Origin: Cupriavidus taiwanensis
Lineage (GTDB): Bacteria > Pseudomonadota > Gammaproteobacteria > Burkholderiales > Burkholderiaceae
Assembly: GCF_900250115.1 (NCBI RefSeq)
Contig: NZ_LT984803.1
Span: 310,001-374,000, forward strand
Reading direction: 5' to 3'
Length of the DNA: 64,000 nt
Under the pieces are notes generated by a model. It was not told the DNA's origin and ran no database searches. It worked only from the letters and a program-made list of their open reading frames with translations. Each line of letters begins with the position of its first letter. The stretch's first letter is position 1. Shown here piece by piece: positions 26,121-35,906 of this stretch. Made by a program: the position numbers and the translations under genes.

Positions 26121-26768
26121 ATGCTCAAGCTTTACAGCTATTTCCGCAGTTCGGCCTCGTTCCGCGTCCGTATCGCGCTGGAACTGAAGGGCCTGTCCTA
26201 TGACTACGTGCCGGTGCACCTGCTCAAGGAAGGCGGCCAGCAGCTCAAGCCGGAGTTCCGCGCGGTGAACCCCGACGGCCTGGTGCCGGCGCTGGTCGAC
26301 GGCGAACACGTGCTGCAGCAGTCGCTGGCGATCGTCGAGTACCTGGATGAAGTCCATCCCGAGCCCAAGCTGCTGCCCGGCACGGCGCTGGACCGCGCCT
26401 ATGTGCGCGGCCTGGCGCAGGAGATTGCCTGCGAGATCCATCCACTGAACAACCTGCGCGTGCTCAAGTACCTGAAGCACACGGTGGGCGTGACCGACGA
26501 GGTCAAGGACGCGTGGTACCGCCACTGGATCGAGCTGGGCTTCGCCTCGCTGCAAGCCAACCTGGAGCGCAGCGGCAAGGCCGGGCGTTACTGCTTTGGC
26601 GACACGCCCACGCTGGCCGACCTGTGCCTGGTGCCGCAGGTGTTCAACGCGCAGCGCTTCCATATCGACGTGGCGCGCTATCCCGCGATCGCGAAGATCT
26701 ATGAAACCTGCATGGCGCTGCCGGCGTTCCAGCAGGCGGAGCCGAAGTCGCAGCCTGACGCGGAATAG
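26121..26768 (+). CDS. maiA: Maleylacetoacetate (or maleylpyruvate) isomerase, zeta-class GST
   Basis: A 215-residue zeta glutathione transferase. The N-terminal thioredoxin-like domain has the catalytic SSASFRVRIAL motif, residues about 11-21. NPDGLVPALVDG and QSLAIVEYLDE are the glutathione-site segments. It isomerises a cis enol-acid ring-fission product to the fumaryl form using glutathione as cofactor. Cotranscribed with the hydrolase gene 4 bp upstream. The true substrate, maleylacetoacetate or maleylpyruvate, is not decidable from the sequence; the small FAH partner favours maleylpyruvate. Confidence 0.92.
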   Translation: MLKLYSYFRSSASFRVRIALELKGLSYDYVPVHLLKEGGQQLKPEFRAVNPDGLVPALVDGEHVLQQSLAIVEYLDEVHPEPKLLPGTALDRAYVRGLAQEIACEIHPLNNLRVLKYLKHTVGVTDEVKDAWYRHWIELGFASLQANLERSGKAGRYCFGDTPTLADLCLVPQVFNAQRFHIDVARYPAIAKIYETCMALPAFQQAEPKSQPDAE

Positions 26769-26785
26769 TACTACCGTGCACAGCG

Positions 26786-26814
26786 CAAACGCCCCGGCAC
26801 TGCCGGGGCGTTTG
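26786..26814. terminator. Terminator between maiA and ftsY
   Basis: CAAACGCCCCGGCA pairs with TGCCGGGGCGTTTG. The repeat is nearly symmetrical, so it can end both convergent genes. Confidence 0.85.
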
Positions 26815-26834
26815 GTCTGGCAGGACGGCGGGAT

Positions 26835-28052
26835 TTAACCCAGCAGCGCCTCGGCGAATTCCTCCGCCTTGAACGGCTGCAGGTCTTCCACCTTCTCGCC
26901 CACGCCGATGAAGTAGACCGGCACCGGGCGCTGGCGCGCGATCGCGGCCAGGATGCCGCCCTTGGCGGTGCCGTCGAGCTTGGTCACGATCAGGCCGGTA
27001 AGCCCCAGCGCGTCGTCGAAGGCGCGCGTTTGCTGCAGGGCGTTCTGGCCGGTATTGGCATCGATCACCAGCAGCACCTCGTGCGGCGCGCTCGGCATGG
27101 CCTTGCTGATCACGCGCTTGACCTTCTTCAGCTCTTCCATCAGGTGCAGCTGCGTCGGCAGGCGCCCGGCGGTGTCGGCCATGACGATGTCGATGCCGCG
27201 CGCCTTGGCGGCATTGACCGCGTCGAAGATCACCGCCGCCGGGTCGCCGCTTTCCTGCGCCACCACGGTGACGTTGTTGCGTTCGCCCCAGATCGCCAGC
27301 TGTTCGCGCGCGGCGGCGCGGAAGGTGTCGCCGGCGGCCAGCAGCACCTTCTGGTCATAGCGCTGGAAGTGCTTGCACAGCTTGCCGATGCTGGTGGTCT
27401 TGCCGGCGCCGTTGACGCCCGCGATCATCATCACCAGCGGCTGCTCGCGGCCCAGCGCCATGGTCTTTTCAAGCGGGCGCAGCAGCTGCGTCAGCAGCTC
27501 GCGCAGCGCCGCCTTGACGCCCTCCGCGTTTTCGATGCGCTCGGACCTGACGCGCTTGCGCAGTTCGCCCAGCAGGTACTCGGTGGCCTCGACGCCGGCA
27601 TCGGCCATCAGCAGTGCGGTTTCCAGTTCTTCGAACAGGTCTTCGTCGACCTTGACGCCGACGAACAGCGTGCCGAGGTTGCGGCTGGTCTTGGACAGGC
27701 CAGTGCGCAGGCGCTGCATCCAGCCCTGCCTGGCCTCGGCGCTGGGCGCGGGCGGCGGCACCAGCTCCAGCGCCTCGGCCGCCACTGGCGCCGGCGCGGG
27801 CGGAGGCACTTGCGCCGGCACGGGCACGGGAACCGGCACGGGCGCTGGGGCTGGCGAGGGCGAGGGCGTTGGCGTTGGCGTTGGCGTTGGCGTCGGGGAC
27901 GGTGCCGGGGACGGTGCCGGGGACGGTGCCGGGGACGGTGCCGGGGCTGGCTCGGGCACCTCCGGCACGGGGGCCAGGGCTGGCGCGGGCGCCTCGGTGG
28001 GCGCCTCGACGGGCGCCGGCTCGGCCTTGCGCTTCTTCCAGAAACTAAACAT
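26835..28052 (-). CDS. ftsY: Signal recognition particle receptor FtsY
   Basis: A 405-residue SRP receptor GTPase that brings ribosome-nascent chain complexes to the translocon. The C-terminal NG domain has G1 GVNGAGKTTSIGKL, DTAGRLPTQ and TKLDGTAKGG. The first 110 residues are a Pro/Ala-rich tract with runs of SPAP, TPTP and VPVP, in place of the more acidic domain of E. coli FtsY. That tract is encoded by DNA tandem repeats and is probably length-variable. The basic WKKRKAEP start could still contact membrane. Confidence 0.95.
   Translation of the reverse strand: MFSFWKKRKAEPAPVEAPTEAPAPALAPVPEVPEPAPAPSPAPSPAPSPAPSPTPTPTPTPTPSPSPAPAPVPVPVPVPAQVPPPAPAPVAAEALELVPPPAPSAEARQGWMQRLRTGLSKTSRNLGTLFVGVKVDEDLFEELETALLMADAGVEATEYLLGELRKRVRSERIENAEGVKAALRELLTQLLRPLEKTMALGREQPLVMMIAGVNGAGKTTSIGKLCKHFQRYDQKVLLAAGDTFRAAAREQLAIWGERNNVTVVAQESGDPAAVIFDAVNAAKARGIDIVMADTAGRLPTQLHLMEELKKVKRVISKAMPSAPHEVLLVIDANTGQNALQQTRAFDDALGLTGLIVTKLDGTAKGGILAAIARQRPVPVYFIGVGEKVEDLQPFKAEEFAEALLG
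27868..27942. repeat. Tandem repeats in the ftsY N-terminal tract
   Basis: Four copies of the hexamer GTTGGC (27868-27891) followed by four perfect copies of a 12-mer GGGGACGGTGCC (27895-27942). Both unit lengths are multiples of three, so copy-number change alters only the Pro/Ala tract length. Confidence 0.9.
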
Positions 28053-28164
28053 TGGGGAACGGGGTCAATACCGGGGCCAATACCCTGGCGGCAGCCAATG
28101 CCAGCAGGCAACCGGTGATTAATCAATGGGTTACGCAGGCTTCGCGAAGGCTGGGGAGAAACCG

Positions 28165-28194
28165 TTGTGGTCCCGGCCGGCGATTGCGTATAGT
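28165..28194 (+). promoter_or_regulatory. Candidate promoter for the M16 peptidase pair
   Basis: TTGTGG and TATAGT with an 18-bp spacer, about 85 bp upstream of the first peptidase start codon. Confidence 0.45.
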
Positions 28195-28280
28195 TCGCTA
28201 CATGAGTTCACTACATGGCAGATTCGCGCGCAGCGTCGTGCACGCGAATCGATCGGCAAAATTTTAGCAGACGGGGTCGC

Positions 28281-29828
28281 ATGAACCATCGCGCTGTCAT
28301 GACCGCAACGGGCGCAGCAGGCAACATGGCCGCCGCCCACACGCGCATCCAACGCCACGCACCACCCTTGCAGGCGCCACCCGTCCGCGCCGAGCGACTG
28401 GCGCGGCGGCTCATCCCCGCGCTGCTGCTGGCGCTGCTGCCGTGGTCGCTGCCCGCTGCGGCGCAGGGCGTGGTGGCCTCGCCGATGCCGGCGGCGCAGA
28501 CCGCGCCGGCGGGCGCCACCGCCCACGGCACGACCGAATACCGGCTGTCCAACGGACTGCGGCTGATCGTCAAGGAAGACCACCGCGCCCCGACGGTGGC
28601 ACACCAGGTCTGGTACCGCGTGGGCGGCATCGACGAGGTCAGCGGCACCACCGGCGTGGCCCACATGCTGGAACACATGATGTTCAAGGGCACGCCCAAG
28701 GTCGGCGTGGGCGAATTCTCCAAGCAGGTGGCGGCCCTGGGCGGGCGCGAGAACGCCATGACCAACCGCGACTTCACCATGTACTACCAGCAGATCGGCA
28801 AGCAGTACCTGCCGAAGATGATGGAGCTGGAAGCCGACCGCATGGCCAACCTCGTCATCACCAAGGACGAGTTCGAGCGCGAGATGAAGGTGGTGATGGA
28901 AGAACGCCGCCTGCGCACCGATGACTCCGCGCGCGGCACGGTGTATGAGCAGCTGCTGGCCACGGTCTATACCGCCGCCGCCTACCGCCACCCGGTGATC
29001 GGCTGGATGGACGACCTGGTCAACATGCGCGTCGACGACGTCAAGGACTGGTATCGCCACTGGTATGTGCCCAACAACGCCACCGTGATCGTCACCGGCG
29101 ACGTCAGGGCCGACGAGGTGCGCGCGCTGGCCGAGCGCTATTACGGCAAGCTCAAGCCGCGCGCGCTGCCGGCGCGCAAGGACCAGGAAGAGCCGGGGCA
29201 GAAGGGCATCAAGCGCATCTGGGTCAAGGCGCCCGCCGAGAACCAGTACATGGTGATGGCGTACAAGGTGCCGCGCCTGCGCGACGTCGAGAAAGACGTC
29301 GACCCCTATGCGCTCGAGGTGCTGGCGGCGGTGCTCAACGGCTACGACAACGCGCGCCTGACCCGCGAGCTGGTGCGCGAGCAGCGCCTGGCCGACGACG
29401 TCAATGTCGGCTACGACAGCATCAACCGCGGCGAGTCGCTGTTCGTGCTCGACGGCACGCCGGCAACGGGCCACAACACCGACGAGATCGAACGCGCGCT
29501 GCGCGCCGAGATCCAGCGCATTGCCAGGGAAGGGGTCTCGCCGGAAGAGCTCAAGCGCGTCAAGGCGCAGGTGGTGGCCGGCCAGATCTACAAGCGCGAT
29601 TCGGTGTTCGGGCAGGGCATGGAGATCGGCGTGTCCGAGATCTCCGAGATCTCGTGGCGCCAGATCGACCGCATGCTCGACAAGATCAAGGCCGTCACGC
29701 CGGCGCAGGTGCAGGCCGTCGCCGCGAAGTATTTCAATGACGACAACCTGACCGTGGCCACCCTGGTGCCGCAGCCGATCGATCCGAACAAGCCCAAGTC
29801 CCAGGCCCCGTCGGGCCTGCGCCATTGA
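28281..29828 (+). CDS. M16-family zinc metallopeptidase, catalytic member
   Basis: A 515-residue periplasmic peptidase of the pitrilysin/processing-peptidase family. A long basic N-terminus leads to a signal-like helix (LIPALLLALLPWSLPAAAQG). The inverted zinc motif HMLEH is at about residues 128-132, with the third ligand Glu expected in EMKVVMEERR. The start is uncertain: this ATG or one six codons later both fit. It is followed 10 bp on by a second M16 gene that lacks the zinc motif, the usual active-plus-inactive pair. Confidence 0.9.
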   Translation: MNHRAVMTATGAAGNMAAAHTRIQRHAPPLQAPPVRAERLARRLIPALLLALLPWSLPAAAQGVVASPMPAAQTAPAGATAHGTTEYRLSNGLRLIVKEDHRAPTVAHQVWYRVGGIDEVSGTTGVAHMLEHMMFKGTPKVGVGEFSKQVAALGGRENAMTNRDFTMYYQQIGKQYLPKMMELEADRMANLVITKDEFEREMKVVMEERRLRTDDSARGTVYEQLLATVYTAAAYRHPVIGWMDDLVNMRVDDVKDWYRHWYVPNNATVIVTGDVRADEVRALAERYYGKLKPRALPARKDQEEPGQKGIKRIWVKAPAENQYMVMAYKVPRLRDVEKDVDPYALEVLAAVLNGYDNARLTRELVREQRLADDVNVGYDSINRGESLFVLDGTPATGHNTDEIERALRAEIQRIAREGVSPEELKRVKAQVVAGQIYKRDSVFGQGMEIGVSEISEISWRQIDRMLDKIKAVTPAQVQAVAAKYFNDDNLTVATLVPQPIDPNKPKSQAPSGLRH

Positions 29829-29838
29829 GAAAAAGGCG

Positions 29839-31221
29839 ATGACCCAGTCCGTCACTTCCGCGCCGCGCCCGCTGCGCAAACTGGCCGGCGCCGCCCTGGG
29901 CGCCGTGGTGCTGCTGGCCGCGCAGCTGGCACAGGCAGCGATTCCGATCGAGCACTGGACCGCGTCCACCGGCGCGCGCGTGTTCTTCGTGCACAGCCCG
30001 TCGATCCCGATGCTCGACATCAATATCGACTTCGACGCCGGCAGCCGCTATGACCCGCCGGGCAAGGCCGGGCTGGCCACGCTGAGTGCGGCCCTGCTGG
30101 ACAAGGGCGCCGCCGCGCAGGACGGCCAGCCGGCGCGCGACGAGGCAAAGATTGCCGATGCCTTTGCCGATACCGGTGCCGCCTTTGGCGGTGCGGCCGG
30201 CGGCGACCGCGGCGGCATCGGGCTGCGTACCCTGACCGCGCAGCCGGAGCTGGACCAGTCGGTCGCGCTGGCAGCGCAGCTGATCAAGGCGCCGACCTAT
30301 CCGGATGCCGTGGTCGGGCGCGAGAAGCAGCGGCTGATCACCGCCATCCGCGAAGCCGACACCAAGCCCGGCGTGATCGCCGACAAGGCGCTGGCCCGGG
30401 CCATGTATCCCGACCATCCCTACGGCGTTGCCGCGACCCCGGACAGCGTGGCGTCGATCACGCGCGACGACCTCGTCGGCTTCTGGCGCGACAACTATGG
30501 CGCCCAGCGCGCGGTGGTGACGCTGATCGGCGCGGTCGACCGCAAGCAGGCCGAGGCCATCGCCGAGCAGCTGACGCGCGGGCTGCCGCCCGGCCGTGCC
30601 GCGCCCACGCTGCCGCAGGTGCGGCTAAAGATCGCCCCCAGCGAGCAGCGCCTGCCGCACCCGGCGCAGCAGTCCAGCGTGGCGCTGGGCCAGCCGGCGA
30701 TCGCGCGCGGCGACCCGGATTATTTCGCGCTGCTGGTGGGCAACTACGTGCTGGGCGGCGGCGGTTTCAGCTCGCGCCTGACTGACGAAGTTCGCGAGAA
30801 GCGCGGCCTGACCTACGGCGTGGACAGCTACTTCGCGCCGTCCAAGCAGCCGGGGCCGTTCGGCATCAGCCTGCAGACCAAGAAGGCGCAGACCGACGAG
30901 GCGCTGGCCCTGGTGCGCCAGGTGCTGGCGCGCTTTGTCGCCGAGGGACCGAGCGACAAGGAACTGCGCGCAGCCAAGGACAACCTGGTCAACGGCTTTC
31001 CGCTGCGCATCGACAACAACCGCAAGTTGCTGACCAACGTGGCCAATATCGGCTGGTACGGGCTGCCGCTCGATTACCTCGATACCTGGACCGCGCAGAT
31101 CGGCAAGGTCACGCGCGAACAGGTCAGGGCGGCGTTCCAGCGCCATGTGCACCCGGACAACATGGCCACGGTGATCGTCGGCGGGCCGGTGGGCGCGGCG
31201 CCCACGGCCTCCCGCCAGTGA
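29839..31221 (+). CDS. M16-family peptidase, non-catalytic partner
   Basis: A 460-residue M16 relative with a signal peptide (LAGAALGAVVLLAAQLAQAA). Where the zinc motif should be, the sequence reads GKAGLATLSAALLDKGA, with no HxxEH. It keeps GGGGFSSRLTDEVREKRGLTYGV, the substrate-binding Arg/Tyr region of M16 proteins. It is therefore expected to form the inactive half of a heterodimer with the preceding gene product, as in mitochondrial processing peptidase. The substrate is unknown. Confidence 0.9.
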   Translation: MTQSVTSAPRPLRKLAGAALGAVVLLAAQLAQAAIPIEHWTASTGARVFFVHSPSIPMLDINIDFDAGSRYDPPGKAGLATLSAALLDKGAAAQDGQPARDEAKIADAFADTGAAFGGAAGGDRGGIGLRTLTAQPELDQSVALAAQLIKAPTYPDAVVGREKQRLITAIREADTKPGVIADKALARAMYPDHPYGVAATPDSVASITRDDLVGFWRDNYGAQRAVVTLIGAVDRKQAEAIAEQLTRGLPPGRAAPTLPQVRLKIAPSEQRLPHPAQQSSVALGQPAIARGDPDYFALLVGNYVLGGGGFSSRLTDEVREKRGLTYGVDSYFAPSKQPGPFGISLQTKKAQTDEALALVRQVLARFVAEGPSDKELRAAKDNLVNGFPLRIDNNRKLLTNVANIGWYGLPLDYLDTWTAQIGKVTREQVRAAFQRHVHPDNMATVIVGGPVGAAPTASRQ

Positions 31222-31261
31222 GGTCCGCGGTGGATCCCGCCGCAGGCTCTACAATCACGGC

Positions 31262-31909
31262 ATGAATTCGCGTTCCCGATTGCCCTCGCCCGCGCCTCGC
31301 GGGCGATCTCCCGTATCTCCCGTGCCGCGCCAGGCACCCGCGCAGGTCCGCATCATTGGCGGACGCTGGAAGCGCACGCTGCTGCCGGTGCCCGACGCCC
31401 AGGGTCTGCGCCCGACGCCCGACCGCGTGCGCGAGACCCTCTTCAACTGGCTGGGCCAGGACCTGTCCGGGCTGGAGTGCCTGGACCTGTTCGCCGGCTC
31501 CGGCGCGCTCGGCTTCGAGGCCGCCTCGCGCGGCGCGGCCGCGGTGACGCTGGTCGAATCCAATGCGCGCGTGGCCAGGCAATTGCGCGACAACCAGGCT
31601 CGCCTCGATGCGTCGCAGGTGCGCGTGATCCAGGGCGACGCCTTCGCCATTGCCGCGCAGCTGCCCGATGCCAGCTTCGACGTGGTGTTCCTGGACCCGC
31701 CGTTCGCCGAGGACTGGATCGGCCCGTCGCTGGCGCACGCCGCGCGGCTGTCGCGGCCGGGCGGGGCGGTCTATGTCGAGACCGACCACCCGCTAACCGG
31801 CGCCGATGCGCCGGTGCCGGCCTCGCTCGAGATCGTGCGGCACGCGCGCGCCGGAGCGGTGCATTTCCACCTGCTGCAGCATCGCGTGCCGGGCAACGGC
31901 GCTGGCTGA
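31262..31909 (+). CDS. rsmD: 16S rRNA (guanine966-N2)-methyltransferase
   Basis: A 215-residue methyltransferase that modifies G966 of 16S rRNA during 30S assembly. RIIGGRWKR and LRPTPDRVRETLFNWL are hallmark RsmD segments, LDLFAGSGALGFEAASRG is the SAM site and VFLDPPF is the N-methyltransferase catalytic motif. The first 20 residues are a low-complexity Arg/Ser/Pro extension, so a GTG about 20 codons in is an alternative start. A TACAAT ends just 6 bp before the ATG, which would make a transcript from it leaderless. Confidence 0.93.
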   Translation: MNSRSRLPSPAPRGRSPVSPVPRQAPAQVRIIGGRWKRTLLPVPDAQGLRPTPDRVRETLFNWLGQDLSGLECLDLFAGSGALGFEAASRGAAAVTLVESNARVARQLRDNQARLDASQVRVIQGDAFAIAAQLPDASFDVVFLDPPFAEDWIGPSLAHAARLSRPGGAVYVETDHPLTGADAPVPASLEIVRHARAGAVHFHLLQHRVPGNGAG

Positions 31910-31930
31910 TCCGTCGTGTTTGTGGCGCAT

Positions 31931-32956
<1,026 letters not shown>

Positions 32957-33010
32957 CCCCGGCCACGCCTGGCCTGGGTTGTTGTCCTGGCTTTAGTCGC
33001 CCTTAGCCGT

Positions 33011-33049
33011 GAAAAAAAAGCCCCCGGCACCGCAAGGTGACGGGGGCTT
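33011..33049 (-). terminator. Terminator of phoX
   Basis: AAGCCCCCGTCACC pairs with GGTGCCGGGGGCTT on the reverse strand and is followed by a T8 run. It could also weakly end the ferredoxin transcript on the other strand. Confidence 0.85.
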
Positions 33050-33093
33050 AACCTTTCCCCAATTACTACGTTACTGCCTACTGCACTGCGCGG

Positions 33094-34953
33094 TCAGGCA
33101 CCGATCGGCTTGCCGTCGGCACGGCGCACCACGATGGTGGACGAGCGCGGCGGCTTGGCCGCGTCCGGCCACTTGCCGGTCGGGTGCTGGATGTTGATGA
33201 AGCAGGTGGTCAGGTCCGGCGTGTAGGCGATGCCGGTGATCTCGCAACCGGTCGGGCCCGCCAGGAAGCGCTTCGACTGGCCCGTCGGCGAGATGTAGTA
33301 CATGCTGTTGTTGCCGAAGGTGCCGGTGTAGGTGGCGCTGGTGCTCGAATCGGTCTGCACCCACAGGCGGCCCTTGGGATCGACGCGCAGGCCGTCCGGG
33401 CTGGAGAAGGTGTCGCCGTTGATATTGCCCTTGAGGTTGTCCGTGGCCAGCGACGGGTCGCCGGCCTGCAGCAGGATGCTCCAGGTGAAGGTGGTGGCCA
33501 GCGGCGAATTGCCGGCTTCATTCCACTTGACGATATGGCCGTGCAGGTTGTTCTTGCGCGGGTTGGCGGCGTCGGTCTGCTGGCGGCCGCTGTTGTTGGT
33601 CAGCGTGCAGTAGAGGGTGTTGTCCGGCGCGGCGGTGATCCACTCGGGGCGGTCCATCAGCGTGCCGCCAGCCACGCGCGCGGCGGACTTGGTGTTGATC
33701 AGCACGTCGGCCTGGGTGGCGAAGTCGACCGTGGTCGGCGCCGGCGACACCGCCGACTGAGTCCAGTTGCCCGGGTCCGAGGCACCGACGGTCAGGCCGT
33801 TCTTGCCCTGCGCCAGTTCGATCCACTGGCCGCTGCCATCGGCATTGAACCTGGCCACGTATAGCGTGCCGGTGTCCAGCAGGTTGGCGTTGGCGGCGCG
33901 GTTGTTCGGATCGAAGGCTTTGCTCGGCACGAACTTGTAGATGCAGCCCGGGGTGCCGTCGTCGCCCATGTAGAAGGCCACGTTGTTGCTGGCATCGGTG
34001 ATGTAGGCGACGTTCTCGTGGTCGAAGCGGCCCATCGCGGTGCGCTTGGCCGGCGCGCCCAGCGTGCCGTACGGGTCGATCTCCACCACCCAGCCGTAGC
34101 CGTTGTCGGCCTGGGTCGGGTCGATGTAGTTGTCGGTGCTTTCCTCGCAGGTCAGGTAAGTGCCCCACGGGGTATGGCCGCTCGAGCAGTTGTTGAGCAT
34201 GCCGACCACGGTCGCGCCGATCACCGATGCCGCCGGGCCGCCCACGCGATACAGCGTGTTGCCGGTGTAGCGCTTGTTGTAGATCGAGTCGCGCTTGACC
34301 TGCCACTTGCCGCCGGCGGCCAGTTCCACTTCGATCACCGAAATGCCCACCGCCGACAGGGCGATACGCTTCTGCTCCGGGCTCGCGGTGGCGGCATCGT
34401 AAGCGGTCGGGAACAGGATGTTGTAGTCCGGCAGTTCGTGGTTGATCGCCAGCAGGCCGCCCTTTTGCGGATCGACGCCCGGCAGCGCGAAGTAATGCAT
34501 GCCGTCGTGGTTGCCGCCGGCCTGGCGCTCGGTTTCGGCCGACGACTGGAAGGCGCCGGCATAGCCGGTGGCGCCGGCTTCGACCGGGTCACCGGCGGAG
34601 AACAGCACGTCGACGCTGTAGCCGCTGGGCACCACCACGGTATCGGCGGTGGACTTGGCGATCGGCTCGAACGTGACCTCGTAGCTCGGCGTGGCCGGGG
34701 ACGGCGCCGGGGCGGGTGCCGGCGCTGGGGCGGGAGCCGGCGCGGGTGCCGGAGCGGGATCGTCGTCGCCGCCGCAGGCGGCCAGCAGGCCGCTGCCGAA
34801 GGCCGACACCATCGACAGGCCCAGGCCGCCGCGCAGCACCCGGCGGCGGGCCGGGTTGGCGGCGACGATGTCCTCGAGCATCTGGCCGGGCACGTCAACG
34901 TCGGGCTTGGCGGCGCGGCTTGCGGCGCGCGCTTCGTCGGTCAGGTACGACAT
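33094..34953 (-). CDS. phoX: PhoX-family alkaline phosphatase (DUF839)
   Basis: A 619-residue phosphatase that frees phosphate from organic monoesters outside the cytoplasm. The twin-arginine signal is NPARRRVLRGGLGL (Arg about 36-38), followed by LLAACGG with Cys about 60, which could be lipidated. An Ala-Pro linker (about residues 66-88) leads to the catalytic domain. LLAINHELPDYNILFP, WGTYLTCEEST and ADGLR-like SSPDGLRVDPKGRLW match PhoX, which uses iron and calcium. A Pho box lies upstream, so PhoB induction under phosphate starvation is expected. Confidence 0.93.
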   Translation of the reverse strand: MSYLTDEARAASRAAKPDVDVPGQMLEDIVAANPARRRVLRGGLGLSMVSAFGSGLLAACGGDDDPAPAPAPAPAPAPAPAPAPSPATPSYEVTFEPIAKSTADTVVVPSGYSVDVLFSAGDPVEAGATGYAGAFQSSAETERQAGGNHDGMHYFALPGVDPQKGGLLAINHELPDYNILFPTAYDAATASPEQKRIALSAVGISVIEVELAAGGKWQVKRDSIYNKRYTGNTLYRVGGPAASVIGATVVGMLNNCSSGHTPWGTYLTCEESTDNYIDPTQADNGYGWVVEIDPYGTLGAPAKRTAMGRFDHENVAYITDASNNVAFYMGDDGTPGCIYKFVPSKAFDPNNRAANANLLDTGTLYVARFNADGSGQWIELAQGKNGLTVGASDPGNWTQSAVSPAPTTVDFATQADVLINTKSAARVAGGTLMDRPEWITAAPDNTLYCTLTNNSGRQQTDAANPRKNNLHGHIVKWNEAGNSPLATTFTWSILLQAGDPSLATDNLKGNINGDTFSSPDGLRVDPKGRLWVQTDSSTSATYTGTFGNNSMYYISPTGQSKRFLAGPTGCEITGIAYTPDLTTCFINIQHPTGKWPDAAKPPRSSTIVVRRADGKPIGA

Positions 34954-35022
34954 GGGCTTTCCTCCTGTGGGATGTCATGCGCATCGGCAACCATGCGATA
35001 CCGACGCGATTGGAAACCCCGC

Positions 35023-35056
35023 AATGTAGGTGGTGCCCATGGCACTTTGATGACAC
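35023..35056 (-). promoter_or_regulatory. Pho box and -10 element upstream of phoX
   Basis: On the reverse strand GTGTCAT, four bases, GTGCCAT (35056-35039) match the PhoB direct repeat CTGTCAT-N4-CTGTCAT at 11 of 14 positions. Ten bases further on TACATT matches a -10, the normal spacing when PhoB replaces the -35. The phoX start codon is about 70 bp downstream. Confidence 0.75.
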
Positions 35057-35093
35057 TATGTCTGCAACAGCAGACCGGTGCGCCCAAACGACG

Positions 35094-35115
35094 ACGGGCC
35101 GCAAATGCGGCCCGT
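35094..35115. terminator. Hairpin downstream of pth
   Basis: ACGGGCC/GGCCCGT around an 8-nt loop, about 45 nt past the pth stop. The T-run is on the forward strand only, so termination of pth (reverse strand) would be weak. Confidence 0.4.
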
Positions 35116-35159
35116 TTTCATGCTGCTGTCGCAGAAATATGCTGGCTGGCGTGCGGCGC

Positions 35160-35756
35160 TCAGCGCGCGGTGTGCAGCTGCGCCATGGCGCGCTCGGCAT
35201 CGCCGCGGGCCAGCAGGCCGAGCGGCTCGACGCAGCGGTCGATCGCGGCATCGATGGCTTCCTGCTCCTCGCGCCGCGGCGGCTTGAGCACGAAGTTGAC
35301 CACGTCCTCGCGGCCCGCGCCGGCGCCGCCGGGGGCATTGCGCGGGTGGCCCACGCCCAGGCGCAGGCGCCAGTAGTCCTGCGTGCCGAGGTGGGCCGAG
35401 ATGTCCTTCAGGCCATTGTGGCCGCCCGCGCCGCCGCCGCGCTTGAGCTTGGCGGCGCCCGCCGGCAGGTCCATCTCGTCATGCACGACCACGATCTCGC
35501 CGGGCAGGATCTTGTAGAAGCGCGCCAGCGACACCACCGCCAGGCCCGAGCGGTTCATGAAGGTCGACGGCTTGAGCAGCCAGACCTCCTGGTCCCAGAG
35601 CCGCGCGCGCGCGGCCAGCCCGTGGAAGCGGCCCTCGACGCGCAGCGTGGCGCCGCCCATGCGGGCCAGCTGGTCGACCAGCCAGAAGCCGGCGTTGTGT
35701 CGGGTGGCCTCGTATTCCGCACCGGGATTGCCGAGGCCGACGATAAGCTTGATCAT
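35160..35756 (-). CDS. pth: Peptidyl-tRNA hydrolase
   Basis: A 198-residue enzyme that releases peptides from prematurely dissociated peptidyl-t[27 protein letters not shown] places Asn10 and catalytic His20; [11 protein letters not shown] has the catalytic aspartate and [12 protein letters not shown] the tRNA-binding glycine loop. The start at MIKLIVG was chosen over an ATG 46 codons upstream that overlaps the terminator. It is downstream of rplY, the usual order. Confidence 0.96.
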   Translation of the reverse strand: MIKLIVGLGNPGAEYEATRHNAGFWLVDQLARMGGATLRVEGRFHGLAARARLWDQEVWLLKPSTFMNRSGLAVVSLARFYKILPGEIVVVHDEMDLPAGAAKLKRGGGAGGHNGLKDISAHLGTQDYWRLRLGVGHPRNAPGGAGAGREDVVNFVLKPPRREEQEAIDAAIDRCVEPLGLLARGDAERAMAQLHTAR

Positions 35757-35842
35757 GCGTGTGACTGTGTCATTGGCGCGCGGGACTGCGCCACAGGCGC
35801 CAAGGATACCGAAAAACCGGCAGTCCGCTGCCGGACGAAAAA

Positions 35843-35866
35843 AAACCGCCGCGGGAGCGGCGGTTT
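35843..35866 (-). terminator. Terminator between rplY and pth
   Basis: AAACCGCC/GGCGGTTT with an 8-nt loop and a T8 run on the reverse strand, about 40 nt past the rplY stop. Confidence 0.85.
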
Positions 35867-35906
35867 CTTCGTGGCGCGGCCCGTGGGCCGCCACCGCTGC
35901 GGCAGC

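Noticed and set aside
27868..27942. Regular repeats considered as a CRISPR array.
   Set aside because: Repeats are 6 and 12 bp without spacers and lie inside the ftsY coding frame.
34691..34760. GC-rich repeats at the start of phoX considered as a regulatory repeat.
   Set aside because: They simply encode the Ala-Pro linker after the export signal.
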